From: Antedon bifida
Lineage: Eukaryota > Echinodermata > Crinoidea > Comatulida > Antedonidae
NCBI GenBank assembly: GCA_963402885.1
Contig: OY727102.1
Location: forward strand, 7,812,001 to 7,876,000
DNA: 64,000 nt
Direction of reading: 5' to 3'
Shown here piece by piece: positions 49,101 through 59,987 of the stretch. The notes beneath the pieces were generated by a model. It was given only the letters and a program-made list of their open reading frames with translations, was not told the origin of the DNA and ran no database searches. Numbering within the stretch: the first letter of the stretch is position 1; every line of letters begins with the position of its first letter. Position numbers and translations under genes: made by a program.

Positions 49101-52100
49101 ACAGAGATATCGTGTATTAAAAGTACTCAATACAGTCAGTCAGACTAGTAAACTTGCAATAGTCTGTTAGTGTTAGCTAGTGACAGCTGTAGAATCTGGT
49201 ACAATACCGTTATCAGTAATGTCTTATGACGCGTATTGGTATTAGTATCAGTCATGTGTTTTTGTTGATTTCAATTTTAAATGGCCAAACAATAACAGTT
49301 TTACTTTCCATGTTTGTTTTAAAGTAAACAAACAGTTGTATTGATAAACTTATGTCATACTGTGTGATATATAAACTAATCTCGGTGGCAAAAAGAAAAG
49401 TTTATCTTGAAAGCATTCAATACAGTATTCAAGGTAATAATATACAAACCATGGACTGTGTTTTACTATTTATGCTTATGGAATATTGTTATAAGTATAA
49501 CATCTTTGTTTTATTTTATCAAATTTTTCAAAACCTGAGTAGGATAATATCTACTTTCAAATATCCAAATCAACTCAATCAATTCACTTTTTAAACTTAT
49601 TATGGAATTTTTAGCTAGCTTGAAATTTACAACCGTTATGTGGCTACAAATTAAAAGACGCCACTTTTTCTATTCCTTCGAATTAATGTTAAAATTACAT
49701 TTTAAAATGTTATAAAAAAACAATTTTTCTTTTTTCATATTAATAGTTTTATTACTCATGAGATTACTGTGATTTTGTTTCAATTTAATATAATAACTCT
49801 GATGCTGTAATAATAAATACACGATAATAAATATAATATAATATAATACGGTGGAAATAATCTTTGTGAAAAATGTGTTTTGGAGAACCTACTTTGTAAA
49901 CACCATCTGGTATCGGCACTTCAACTTGCCTCCATACTCGCCCTCTGCCACCATTCAATGTCCAAATAGCAGTACCAGTATCCGTGTCATTATACAAAGC
50001 CAATACTGATAGCTTAACCTCATTTACTTGGCCTGTTACTTGATAGTAAAATGACATACATTTGTACCCGGTATTTTTAAGCTCGGGTGAATATAAATGC
50101 CCATCGTATACAGAATATCTTGTTTTCATGAACGCATATCGACCTAAAAAATGTGATAATATCTTTACATATTGTAGTAGATATAAAACGCTACTTTTTG
50201 CATGAAGCACATAGGACCCTGCATTATACTATTATTTTTATGAATACATTAAAATAGAACAATATAATGTTGATATAATTCACAAAATAGGCCTATTCGT
50301 TGAAAAAATCAGTATAATAATAAATTGATAGTCAATTTAACAAAAAAAATCAAGCATTTAGAATGTTTTGATTTACATTAATGGTTAGTTAGCGATGTTC
50401 TTATACAACCGACAAGACCCATCACTTTAGATCTAACTGGAAAATACACGTAGACCCACATCATGATAATCAAAAGCAAATAAAAAGGCTGACATTCATT
50501 GTCACTGTTTTTCAAATTGCAATTTTGGTGGGTGAAAAAGTAAATACTGTAAGCCTTCAATAGTAGTTAGCTGTAAAGCAATCGAGGCTATCTGGTACTC
50601 CTTGAGGAAGCGTGATAAGATTATTACGCCCAAATAGTAACGGATATAATCTTTCCGTTTTCCTATCGTGCCGGAAGCAATTTTAGTAAATTCATACCGT
50701 AATGTGTTTAGCGACTGGAATACCATTTGTTTGTAAATTTAAATATCTATATTCTATTTAAAATTACACACCAATAAGTAATTAAAACATTGTGTTATGC
50801 TCTTGTCATCAAGAAACATATTCAAGGGTGGGAAACGTGTGGGTTAAGGAGGAACTTACCGTAATTATTTGCGGATTAAGAAAAATTAATACGGAGAATA
50901 GAAAGAGTTTCAGTATATAAATACATGAAAGTTTTAACTGATAGTACACCTACTGTATATTTGTGTTGCGTACTTTTAACATAGGAAAATAATTTTGCTT
51001 TTACGTACGTTATTGTTAATGTTCGTGAAATGCAAATATTATTTAAAAATCACTGCAAATTAATGCATTTGTTATAGAGAAAGAATAAATAAGTGAATCT
51101 CCACTCATTATCTTCTATAATTGTAAATGTAATACATATCGGTACAACAATAATGACTGAGAATAGTTTATATTCTTATTCATCTTATATTAGCGAGCAT
51201 TAAATCGATGTCATCTAATTAACTATTTGATATTTTTATGCAAATTGGAAATGTTATCATCGTTAGTACAGTTCAATGTGTGGTCACGTGGAACGCTGAT
51301 ATTTACAATAATAAACATTTAAAATCTATTTACAACATATGGAGATGATGGCTAATTCAAGACCTAAAATAAGTAAGAACTATGTAGCTATAATGTCGAG
51401 AGTTAAAACTTTAAAGGCCCATTTACACTTGGGCAACAACGATCGACGATAAATAGATAAACATACATTTTTCTTGGATAAAACAAAAGAAATTACAAAA
51501 GTTTTCGTTCTAGAACTATAGGATAATCATGTATGCTGTATTTAATAAAACTAAAATTTTTGAAAATACAATCAAATGACGTCATGATCAATAAAAACAA
51601 TAAAATCGTTGTATCGCCCTAGTGTAAATGGGCCTTAAGAGTTAGTTGAAAAAAATAATCAATGCTTTACATTAGGCTGGATGAATAGCATAAAATAGGT
51701 TTTAGATTAAAGATGTGTGTCTCCACCCAACTCCCACTCACATCCTTGAACGGTTCAAAGATGGCTTAATAGATCTGAGAAGAACATACAAAAAAAAGAT
51801 CCCGAACTACAAACATATCTACTCAAATTCGAAACTCGTGTTACGTAACATAAAGTAATATTCGATATGATAACAATTACAAAAAGTAAGACCCGAGTTC
51901 GATTCCTGTGACTTTCACTCTCGTTGGAATGTATGTGATTGCACAACCACACAACTATAGAACACTATTTGAGAACCAACTTAATTAGGCAACATTTTAT
52001 CGAGAAAAATAACGTTTTTTCAAAACAAAAACGACTAGAAATTCTATATTTTGACAACGAAAAGTGTAGATGGACACAGAAATTTTGTTTGCAACACTTT

Positions 52101-52708
52101 AAAATAAATATGATATCAACTGGAAGTTTATTTTCTTAACGAACAACAATAATGAGAAACGCACTTAGATTTATTTCGCATATTAAAAAAAATATTAACT
52201 AGCTACTTCTTTAGATTAATCGATGTACATGGATCAGGGCCCTGCGAATTGATTGATAATGTCATATGTATCTCGCCTAGAAATTAATGATTCGTTGGAT
52301 AACTTAATACATCTAGTTAGGCAGTTAAGAATTAGTTTTAAGATAAATTTCCCGAATTAATAAAGACAATTATATAAATTACACTTACACATGATATTAA
52401 CATAATTATCGTATTTATTTCTAATGCATTTGTGTTTAAACACTTAAATTACTGGTTTTAAATATGTGACAAGTACAGTACCTACGTTACGCTATGTTTT
52501 TCTTACCTGTTCCATTTCCGTAAGTATGATCTGTTAGTGGAATGTAAGAAACAAATCTACCAGTACTTTTGGACCAACGTAAAAATCTTGCAAGTTCATC
52601 GTCTGTGTCTACCTCAAAGTTACAAAAATCGGTTTCAAAATCACAAAAAAGTGAATAACTACTTGATATCATCAGTAGTAAAATGCAGTATTTTAATATC
52701 GACACCAT
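33984..52708 (-). CDS. Gene C: single-pass membrane protein with five MAM domains
   Basis: Fifteen coding exons, 2883 nt, 960 aa: 52708-52507, 50143-49893, 48383-48299, 47927-47760, 46976-46708, 45932-45845, 44906-44733, 42588-42320, 40668-40581, 39853-39683, 38646-38351, 36371-36128, 35349-35069, 34842-34758, 34195-33984. Borders are AG/GT and the phase closes throughout; the donor after exon 3 (GTCAGT) is the weakest. Layout: signal peptide (about 1-19), MAM1-5 (about 21-890), transmembrane helix (about 904-929), and a tail of about 31 residues. The last two MAM domains share a fused C/N exon, as in gene B, so B and C are paralogues. The role is probably extracellular adhesion or recognition (inference from the domains). 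Confidence 0.88.
34758..36371 (-). CDS. Gene C exons 12-14: divergent membrane-proximal MAM domain 5
   Basis: The N-part is in exon 12 (CDFESGLEKCGMYQ, DEFDWISM). Exon 13 (35349-35069): YCMSLEYVITGDI, VWKKAYININPNG. Exon 14 (34842-34758): EGVVGVTDKGQIAIDNIKI ending MSC. No D-H-T/G loop, as in gene B MAM8. Confidence 0.84.
36128..39853 (-). CDS. Gene C exons 10-12: MAM domain 4
   Basis: Exon 10 (39853-39683): ITPTPGVPD, CDFEKNMTVCGYEQ, FDWVWHKGSTG, VDHTKGDASG. Exon 11 (38646-38351): GHYIYIETSDPRR, ICLHFWYHMKGEHVG. Exon 12 (36371-36128): VGDGHEGDIAIDDIKF ending GSC, then joined to the N-part of MAM5. Confidence 0.87.
36506..36680 (+). repeat. Possible SINE tail segment in gene C intron 11
   Basis: CACCTGGGTTGAGAGAGGCA followed by AAATAAAGTATCTTG resembles a tail motif seen in SINE families of many aquatic animals (from memory). 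A short CGCACGCCCTCACG duplication follows. No tRNA-like head was found. Confidence 0.35.
37571..37975. repeat. 160-bp tandem repeat, about 2.5 copies, gene C intron 11
   Basis: Copies begin at 37571, 37731 and 37892 with CCGCCATTTTA, then TTGGCTTATAACTTGACTTT and a GATACTGAGGATTCC block. Confidence 0.85.
40581..44906 (-). CDS. Gene C exons 7-9: MAM domain 3
   Basis: Exon 7 (44906-44733): proline-rich linker IPTPAPPPPMED, CTFEVDMCNYTQ, FDWARYTGDG, VDHTLGTDKG. Exon 8 (42588-42320): GAFVHINPLY, MCLRFYFYINH, MPIDPFWAIY. Exon 9 (40668-40581): NIALDDVTTTSGVC. A LINE sits in the intron between exons 7 and 8, and two MITEs sit just beyond exon 8. Confidence 0.87.
41413..42067 (-). mobile_element. 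TTAA MITE, copy 2 (gene C intron 8)
   Basis: Inverted relative of 6733-7359: the AGACACTAGACCTACGGG end, GTCGATTCTAAT, TAGCGGCCCGCTATAAAT and the CATTTAAGACAAG end all match in order. Flanked by TTAA at 41409-41412 and 42068-42071. It contains a private hairpin (GGGAGATGTAAAATA and its complement) near 41477-41525. Confidence 0.7.
42072..42294 (+). mobile_element. TTAA MITE, copy 3, internally deleted
   Basis: Direct-orientation partial copy with CGATCGATCGAAAGTGGG, TAGCTGGCCGCT, AGAATCGACTATTTTT and AAATTAGATCAAAAACGTAA, ending at TTAA 42295-42298. It abuts copy 2 across the shared TTAA and lies about 25 bp from the exon 8 donor. Confidence 0.6.
42817..44155 (-). mobile_element. CR1/Jockey-like LINE, 5'-truncated, in gene C intron 7
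   Basis: The RT runs 44130-43110 with two frame changes: VNLCAIDFTKAFDLVDHSIL, then TKLGPVLFLVLIND, KYVDDLTLGE, then LLGVTIQSNLKWD and YTSYIRPILEYACQVWH. The 3' UTR includes an (ATT)n run near 43008-43036 and ends in a T tract at 42818-42842, which is a poly(A) tail on the coding strand. Confidence 0.8.
43110..44130 (-). pseudogene. LINE reverse transcriptase fragment, frameshifted
   Basis: Carries RT motif A (AIDFTKAFD), the L-G-P-V-L-F block, the catalytic YVDD, the thumb with WHGAITKKMANSIETIQKR, and a C-terminal part ending MLTDIGRFP. Frame changes near 43955 and 43650 break it. No endonuclease remains. Confidence 0.8.
45845..47927 (-). CDS. Gene C exons 4-6: MAM domain 2
   Basis: Exon 4 (47927-47760): CDFESFEICGYKQ, MDWVWSSG, KDHTRTDQFG. 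Exon 5 (46976-46708): GFYMYLETS, NCLEFWYNMHGRH, WTKAGDHGDKWYRG. Exon 6 (45932-45845): VVFEAVRGEGDYGDIALDDV ending KC. Confidence 0.87.
45960..46580. repeat. Gene C intron 5 with an 80-bp tandem duplication
   Basis: ATCATCAGTACAATC, AGTAGTAGCC(T/C)ACAGTCC and TTAACAATAT occur twice (about 46380-46445 and 46460-46520). The preceding GCGACATGTTTCGAGAACC resembles retroelement-derived sequence, but no coding match is secure. Confidence 0.5.
48299..52708 (-). CDS. Gene C exons 1-3: signal peptide and MAM domain 1
   Basis: The ATG at 52708 begins MVSILKYCILLLMISSSYS. FCDFETDFCNFEV and DHTYGNGTG follow. Exon 2 (50143-49893): KCMSFYYQVTGQVN, IWTLNGGRGRVWR. Exon 3 (48383-48299): QGISIDDVNVTTTEC. The first intron is long (52506-50144) and holds a TIR repeat at 51414-51636. 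Confidence 0.85.
51414..51636. mobile_element. TIR MITE in gene C intron 1
   Basis: AAGGCCCATTTACACT at the left and AGTGTAAATGGGCCTT at the right are perfect inverted 16-mers, followed inward by TGGGC and GCCCT. AGAGTTA occurs near both flanks but not in an exact duplication position. Confidence 0.7.
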
Positions 52709-54687
52709 CGTTGGCAGGTAATTATGGCACCTTCAGACGTTTAGAAGTGAAACACAGTATACTTCCTCCGTTTAAGAACTTCACACTATATTACTGTTGA
52801 CCTTTCCAATACTATTGTCTGTTTTAGAACTACCACATTGGTGGAATATGCTCATCAATGAACGCAACCACTGACCTGTGACCTTTCTGCGTTGACGAAA
52901 GGAAATAATTGTCGTTAAAACAATGTAAAATATAACCTTGTTCGGAATACCTATAATACTATATTTTCTAGTCATTAATATTGTCTTCTTTTCTATTATT
53001 TTGAAATTAAACTATATGCAGTACAACCCATCTCCAACCACCCAATCTGGTCACATCAGTAGGCTATCATGTTTTTAATAATCTAGGGATTAAAACTCTA
53101 AACTGCTGAAATAGAAACGGTTTAAACGGTAATTTTTGTACAGTTTTAGTTTTGGAAATACTTTCAAACCTCAAATTGATCTGTTGTTAGTGTACTTTGT
53201 TCATGTTGTGATTTTTCTCAGTTATTAGTTATTGACTTAGTGTTTCTTCAGTAAACAGTGTATGTCATATTTAATTAATATTGATATTTTTGTTTGATAC
53301 TTTTATAGATAATTGGCTTAACAAAATTAAATATCTAGAGCCTTCCCTGTAACCATCCATCCTTCCCCAGCTAGCTTGTTGCCATTCAACCAACAACATC
53401 TCCTTCCATTTGATCAAACCGGTATACAGTAATTATTCTCATGGACAGACCAAGGTTGAAAAAGAGACTAGCATCACTGACAGACGGAAGCCTACATGGG
53501 AGCTGAAGTAAGGAGTAAGTAAATAAAATCAGGTGTAATCATTTATTCCATTATTGATATTGAGTGTTAATTACTAATTTCTGGAAAATGTTTAAGATAC
53601 ATGTCATGGAAAAGTGGTATCTAGTGTGTTTTGTGTGGGGGTTAATTACTAATTTCTTGGAAATTTGTAAGATACATGTTATTGGAAAGTGTGTGTTTTG
53701 TATTTGGGCAAGCAATTAAATGTATAAATTATGTATGAAAATTAAAAGAAAAAACATTAATGTCGCTGGAAAGTAAATTAGGCATTATAAATATGAAATA
53801 CATTTATAATAGAGTATAGTAACAGTACAGTATCTTTAATTGAAGTGTCAGTTTTAAGTGCAATCACTGCTATCAAAAGGTTGTAGCATTGATTGCATCA
53901 ACCTGACTTCAAACCCAATGGTACCTACTTCCAGTACTGTTTTTACCACCTCATAAATTCAACTATACTAATTAATTTGAGTTTGATAATGAATAATCGA
54001 CGATGAAAACAAATTTAGGTTAAACTATTTGCCCAAGTGGTAAGACTACACGCTTCAATGATGAAATGTACCCGCACAAAATAATACAATGATGGTTCGT
54101 AGTCTTATCTCTCGAATACAAGAATTGTCTTTTATTTGTTGTAATTTGGTGAAATAGAGGGCGCAATTGTATTAAATAAATTAGCTTCCATTTTTGGTGG
54201 ATTGGAATGAATTCTGTTAGTTGATAAACAAATGGTTGGTCATCATTCTGTTCTAGTCTATATAGGCCTACACATAAATATCCCATGTTTGATGAAGCTA
54301 GGCTTTTAGGGAGAAGAGCTAGCCTGACTATGTATAATGTCACGGAACACATCGTTTTGTCGCCAGTTAAACGCAAATGTCCTATTTTGTGGTACATTGC
54401 TATATAAATACACACACAATAAATAAACTTCATTACTGAATTTGAATAAATAATACAATAAAATTCTTTGTTTGCACATCACTCTCATCCCTCAAATGAC
54501 AATGGCGTGTGCTGCAAATGACCAAATGGAAAAAACGCCGGATGGCAACAGACCACGTGGAAAGAGGCCGATTGCTTACTGTATTTAATCAATTAGACTA
54601 CAGAATCGAAGTTATACACTTATAAGCAGTTGGTATCGAGCTATACAGTAGGACAGATGCACTGAGAGTTTGTAACATTTAAACAGT
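52709..54687. other. Upstream region of gene C and spacer
   Basis: No promoter element can be assigned. A tandem duplication of about 80 bp with TTAATTACTAATTTCT and AAGATACATGT lies at about 53565-53700. Frames within it show no recognisable domain. Confidence 0.45.
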
Positions 54688-54985
54688 GAGTGAGTGGCCG
54701 AGCGGTTAAGACAGTGGAACCGTAATTACGTAGCCATAACATCGGCAGGGGTTCGAGGCTCACTCGCTCCATGGTTCTGGTGGTAGAACGAGTCTTCTCG
54801 GATAAGGACTATAAACCGTAGGTCCAGTGTACACATCTAGCTCGTGTGCACTTTAAAGAACCTAGTACATCTTTCGAGACGAGTAGGGGGTTACCCCGGT
54901 GTATTAGTACATCACAGCCACTGATCACCAACTGGGCCCTCTGGGAGACCAGTCTTTGACTGAAGAGGTTACCCAGTATAAATAT
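54688..54985 (+). mobile_element. tRNA-derived SINE, forward copy
   Basis: GAGTGAGTGGCCGAGCGGTT forms an acceptor plus box A of tRNA-Ser/Leu type. GGTTCGAGGCTCACTC provides box B. A tRNA-unrelated body follows (TCTTCTCGGATAAGG, GTAGGTCCAGTGTACAC, CGAGACGAGTAGGGGG). This is the best full copy in the window. Confidence 0.8.
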
Positions 54986-55190
54986 ATATTTCAATCATTC
55001 AATCAATTTCAAACCTCAGTAAATCATAGTCGCACGAACATAACAAATACTACTAAAAACATAGTAACAACCATAGACTGATGATTTGAGTGTAGTTTGA
55101 GTGATTTACACTGACCATCTTCGTCTTCACTATCGTCGTGGTCGTGAGTTCCACAATCAACTAATTGATTAGTACGGAATTAGTAGTTCA

Positions 55191-55395
55191 AGTACACCGG
55201 GGTAACTCCCTACTCGTCTCGAAAGATGTACTAGGTGCACATGAGCCAGATGTGTACACTGGACCTACGGTTTATAGTCCTTATCCGAGAAGACTCGTTC
55301 TTACACCAGAACCATGGAGCGAGTGAGGCTCGAACCCTTGCCGATCATGGCTACGTGTTACGGTTCCAATGTTTAAACCGCTCGGCCACTCACTC
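55191..55395 (-). mobile_element. tRNA-derived SINE, reverse copy
   Basis: Inverted counterpart of 54688-54914, ending with CTCGGCCACTCACTC. Together the two copies form an inverted pair with a spacer of about 200-270 bp. Confidence 0.8.
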
Positions 55396-56529
55396 GACCA
55401 TTCTCAGTATAGTATGTGATGTGAACGCGTTCGCAAAATTTGCGATTGATATCATAATACTGCCTATCAATATGGAGTGATGAGTGAAAGTGGATAGTCT
55501 AATAGACGTATTCAAAATGAATTCAAATCCAGATGTATACTTCACTACTCACCAACTCTTCACCGTTACGAGATCATCTTGTCCTAGCTTAGCACTGCAG
55601 GATACGTTTCTACAACGAATACAATACGTTTCATATAAATTTCTATACGATCATAATTACAGTTTGTGTAAACGTAACCTATCTATGATTTTTTTTTTTT
55701 AATCCAACAATCCATCAACCTGAAAAGCTATTTAAAAAAAACATACCTGATGTTTGATTTGAAAGACTGAAAGATCTGCAATACAATTCACATTTCATAA
55801 AAAAAATATATTTATCTCAATGGATTGTGATGTGCGGTTGCCCTTCCTTGAGTGACGTCAACTTGTCAGATTGGTGGCTCCAAATTAGATATTATAGTAT
55901 TAGACAATTCAAAACGCTTGCAATAAATGGTGTAACTATACGATAACGTTGAAATGTTATATAGTAACTAACAAATATGACCTTATTAATATCATATTAT
56001 TTTCCAGTACCGTATTTACAAACGGTCCTTTGGGCATGATATGTTGACAGTTGACAACGTTGTGGGAATTCTTATAATTTCAGTCGTTGAAAATATAATT
56101 ATTATCATTATTATAACCATGCATTGATGCCACGTTTTTTCGACGAGCCTTTTAAAATGAATAATTACAAAACTTTTTTTCCACCATAATAATATATACG
56201 AACAATATAGTAATAATTATATATAGTAATTTCCCATAAGTATCAAAATACATTTTAAAAACTAATAATTATCTTATACAATACAATGGTAAAATAATAA
56301 CTATCGATCTATTTCTTTTTTATATAAGCTATAGTTTATCAAAACAAGTAGACCTACGTGTACTTTTTACATTACATTTTTTTTCAGCCGTAGACAAAAC
56401 CTTTTGGACTTATCATTAGGAACATACTCTCAGATTTAAGTTTTAATATTAACCAACATGTTAGCTGTTTTTTAGTTCCATTCCAACATTGTTTATATCT
56501 ACCAAGCTATCCTTCTTTGTTTTCTACCC
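55396..56529. other. Spacer, nothing recognised
   Basis: AT-rich sequence between the SINE pair and the long-TIR element, with no gene or repeat I can name. Confidence 0.5.
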
Positions 56530-56532
56530 TTA

Positions 56533-59500
56533 TAGTAGAGCAGTTAATGACATGAGGTGTGCATTTTATTACCAAAGCATGAAACTTGGCACAAAGTTTC
56601 TTTAATGTATATAGATTCAAAATATCGGGGGGTGCCAAGTGTCCAACGTCCGGTATGGCGGCCATCTTGATTTCAAAATGGCCACCATAAAAACAAAAAA
56701 TGTTCATATCTTGGCAACTATACACATTAGAGACTTAATTCTGGTCTCAAATTGTTTACAAACTATATATTTCTATTTGCTCTAATGAAAATTTTCATCC
56801 AAAAATGACCGGAAATGACGTTTCTTTTAGTTTGACCTTTGACCTCGTATTTGTATATCTCTGTAACTACTGGTCATTTTCAATCGATTTTGGTGTCATT
56901 TTGTTCAGAATAAATACATTTATATTTGTAGTAATGAAACATTTTCACATAAAATGACCGGAAATACAATTTATGACCTTTGACATTTATTTATTGATTT
57001 TTAATTATGTGAATATACTGTATGTGGTTTTTGTTGGTCTTAAATGCACCTAATTTTGAACTTTGACCTGATAGGCGTAATTATATTAAATGATTAATGG
57101 ACTTAAATTGTATATAGTACATAAAATTGGTAAACATTGTGCTTGGTGGTACCATTAGTTCAGTGATGTTGGCACCTTCTGATTCGCTAAAAGTTTTAAT
57201 AGTTTGACAGAGGAAATAACATACATGTTATGGAATACCGTAAAACCTCGAAAAGGTGATAGTATGAGCTTCTTTTCGAGATAGACTGTATTTGAATGTC
57301 AAATGAATAGTATGATGATCGTGTTTATATCAATATATTATTAATGACCTTACAAAGAACCCTTTATATTTCAACAATCAAGCCTCAGTTATTCTACAAT
57401 TTATTGTTTTCCAAGTGGTAGGCCTATTTTGATTGCATCTTCTTTGTGTATGCTTCCTCGGTTAATATGGTCCTACCCCTCTTTCTTTGTCTGTAGATGG
57501 TTTTATACCCCCTTCTTTGTCTGTGGATGGTCTTCTACCCCCTCCTGTGTCTGTTGATGGTATTTCACCCCTTTCTTTGTGTGTGGATGGTCTTACACCC
57601 CTTTCTTTGTCTGTAGATGGTCTTACACCCCTTCTTTGTCTGTGGATGGTCCTACACTCCCTTCTTTGTCTGTGGATGGTCCTACACCCCCCTTCTTTGT
57701 CTGTGAATGATCCTACACCCCCTTCTTTGTCTGTGGATGGTCTTGAACCCCTTTCTTTGTCTGTGGACGGTCTTATACTTATTACTTATACTTATACTTA
57801 TGGATGGTCTTATACCCCCTTCTTTGTCTGTAAGTGGTCCTATACCCTTTCTTTGTCAGTGGATGGTCTTACACCCCCTTCTTTGTCTGTGGACGGTCCT
57901 ACACCCCCTTCTTTGTCTGTGGATGGTCTTACACCCCTTTCTTTGTCTGTGGACGGTATTATACCCCTTCTGTGCATGTGGATGGTCTTATACCCCCTTC
58001 CTTGTCTGTTGATGGTATTACACCCCTTTCTTTGTCTGTTGATGGTATTACACCCCTTTTTTTGTGTGTGGATGGTCTTGCACCCCTTTCTTTGTGTGGA
58101 AGGTCTTACACCCCTTCTTTGTCTGTGGATGGTCTTATACCCCCTTCTTTGTCTGTGGATAGCCTTACACCCATTTCTTTGTCTGTGGACGGTCCTACAC
58201 CCCCTTCTTTGTCTGTGGATGGTCCTACACCCTTCTTTGTCTGTGGATGGTCCTATACCCCCTTCTTTGTCTGTGGATGGTCTTATACCCCTTTTTTGTC
58301 TGTGGATGGTCTTATACCCCGTTCTTTGTCTGTGGATGGTCTTATACCCCCTTCTTTGTCTGTGGATGGTCTTATACCCCCTTCTTTGTCTGTGGATGGT
58401 CTCATACCCCCTTCTTTGTCTGTGGATGGTCTTACACCCCTTCTTTGTCTGGACCCACTACTTTGATTGATTAAATCAGACATTGTTTCTTGTATGATTA
58501 GGAGACCAAGACCTTCAAAGTGAAAGTCCACAGGTGGATGCCTAAAAAGGTCTTGTACAGAACAGTATATTGTACTGTAGGTCCATGTCACTAATTTGAG
58601 GATTACTTGAATAATTATATTGAGATGTCTTTTACGAATTGATTTGGTTCAGATTTTGCTAAAAAATCAATGACTAGAGAAAATCGAGGAAAAGGATTCA
58701 GATGGTTTACAGCAAAGGCCCATTACCATAACAATTGAGTACATTTTTTTAGATGCAACGAAATTAAACAAGAATTATCTGAGTTTCTGACTAATGAAAG
58801 TAGGTCTACTGCACAAATGCAGGATAAGTTTGTAGTAAGTACTTTGAAAATGAGAACTTTCCGAACTTGTCTCATATGCAGCATCAAAGAGGCCAACGAA
58901 AGAATGCTACTTTACATAAAAAATATTTCCAAATGGCATCTACCAATTCAATTAAACTTTTATTTCAGACAATTGTCCCTATGGTATAATACATTTTTAA
59001 AAAAAAGAAAAGATGAACGATTGACACATCACAGTTTAGCAAACAAGTCGGCATAGATGAGCTCAGTGATTGCTGTTTCTCAGTGATCTGTCATACTTTA
59101 CGCCTATCCTATCACATCAAAAGTAAAAAATTCAGAATAATAATTCCTGGTCATTTTTGCATTAAGTGTCATTTATTTCGTTAAAAAAAATTAGGTGCAT
59201 TTATACCAATGTAAACCACATACAGTATGTTCACAAAATTATATATGTCAAAGGTTATAAATTGTATTTCCAGTCATTTTATGTGAAAATGTTTCATTAC
59301 TACAAATATAAATGTCTCTATTGTGAACAAAATGACACCAAAATCAATTGAAAATGATCAGTAGTTACCGAGATATACAGATAAGAGGTCAAAGGTCAAA
59401 CTGAAAGAAACGTCATTTCCGGTCATTTTTTGACGAAACTTTTCATTAGAGCAAATAGAAATATGTGGTTTGTGAACAATTTAACACCAGAATCAAGTCT

Positions 59501-59708
59501 CTACTGTTTATAGTTGCCAAGATATGAACACTTTTTGTTTTTATGGTGGCCATTTTGAAATCAAGATGGCCGCCATACCGGATGTTGGACACTTGGCACC
59601 CCCCGATAATTTGAATCTATATACATCAAAGAAACTTTGTGGCAAGTTTCATGCTTTGGTAATAAAGTGCACAACTTGGCTATTTTTATGGCGTTAACTG
59701 CTCTACTA
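56533..59708. mobile_element. Long-armed foldback element with minisatellite core
   Basis: Inverted arms of about 500 bp (56533-57052 and 59191-59708) start TAGTAGAGCAGTTAA and contain GGTGCCAAGTGTCCAAC, GGCGGCCATCTTGATTTC and ATGACCGGAAAT. The flanks carry TTA (56530-56532 and 59709-59711). The TAG start, 3-bp duplication and subterminal CCGGAAAT and TGACCTTTGACC strings resemble the element at 4890-9286. No transposase is visible, so it is non-autonomous. Confidence 0.75.
57475..58452 (+). repeat. 30-bp minisatellite, about 32 units
   Basis: Unit CTTCTTTGTCTGTGGATGGT plus CTTATACCCC, varying mainly in the last ten bases and by one or two bases in length. Because 30 is divisible by three and the unit lacks stops, several frames stay open for 200-300 codons as ten-residue repeats (for example SVDGLIPPSL). 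I treat it as non-coding. Confidence 0.9.
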
Positions 59709-59916
59709 TTACTATCTCCACCCTCTATTCACCAGCCTGTATCTAATTTGTTGAATTTCTTTTATTCCTGTCCACTCAGGCAGCGCTTGTATGATGAAGG
59801 GCTAGTGTTGCCCGAAAGCTTTGCTAACTTTTCTGACTGTTTTACTTTATCGTTTCGATTTACGCCGAGAATGTTAAAGAGTCGCTATCCAATCGGGTTT
59901 AAACTATACCATGAAA

Positions 59917-59987
59917 GCCCCAGTGATCTAATGGTTAGGACATCTGCATATCAAGAAGAAGGTCCGGGTTCGAATCTCGGTTGGGTA
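59917..59987 (+). tRNA. Degenerate tRNA-like sequence
   Basis: GTGATCTAATGGTTAGGAC (box-A-like), an anticodon-like arm TCTGC-ATATCAA-GAAGA with four of five pairs (loop triplet ATC), and CCGGGTTCGAATCTCGG (a good T arm). The acceptor pairs in only five of seven positions. T5 follows just downstream. It could be a tRNA pseudogene or a SINE head. Confidence 0.4.

Noticed and set aside
51887-51930. tRNA-like T arm (GAGTTCGATTCC)
   Set aside because: No box A at the expected distance upstream, so probably chance or a worn SINE.
57487-58470. 327-codon open frame as a repeat-protein gene
   Set aside because: It is the 30-bp minisatellite read in frame. Several frames are equally open, and there is no signal of splicing or domain structure.
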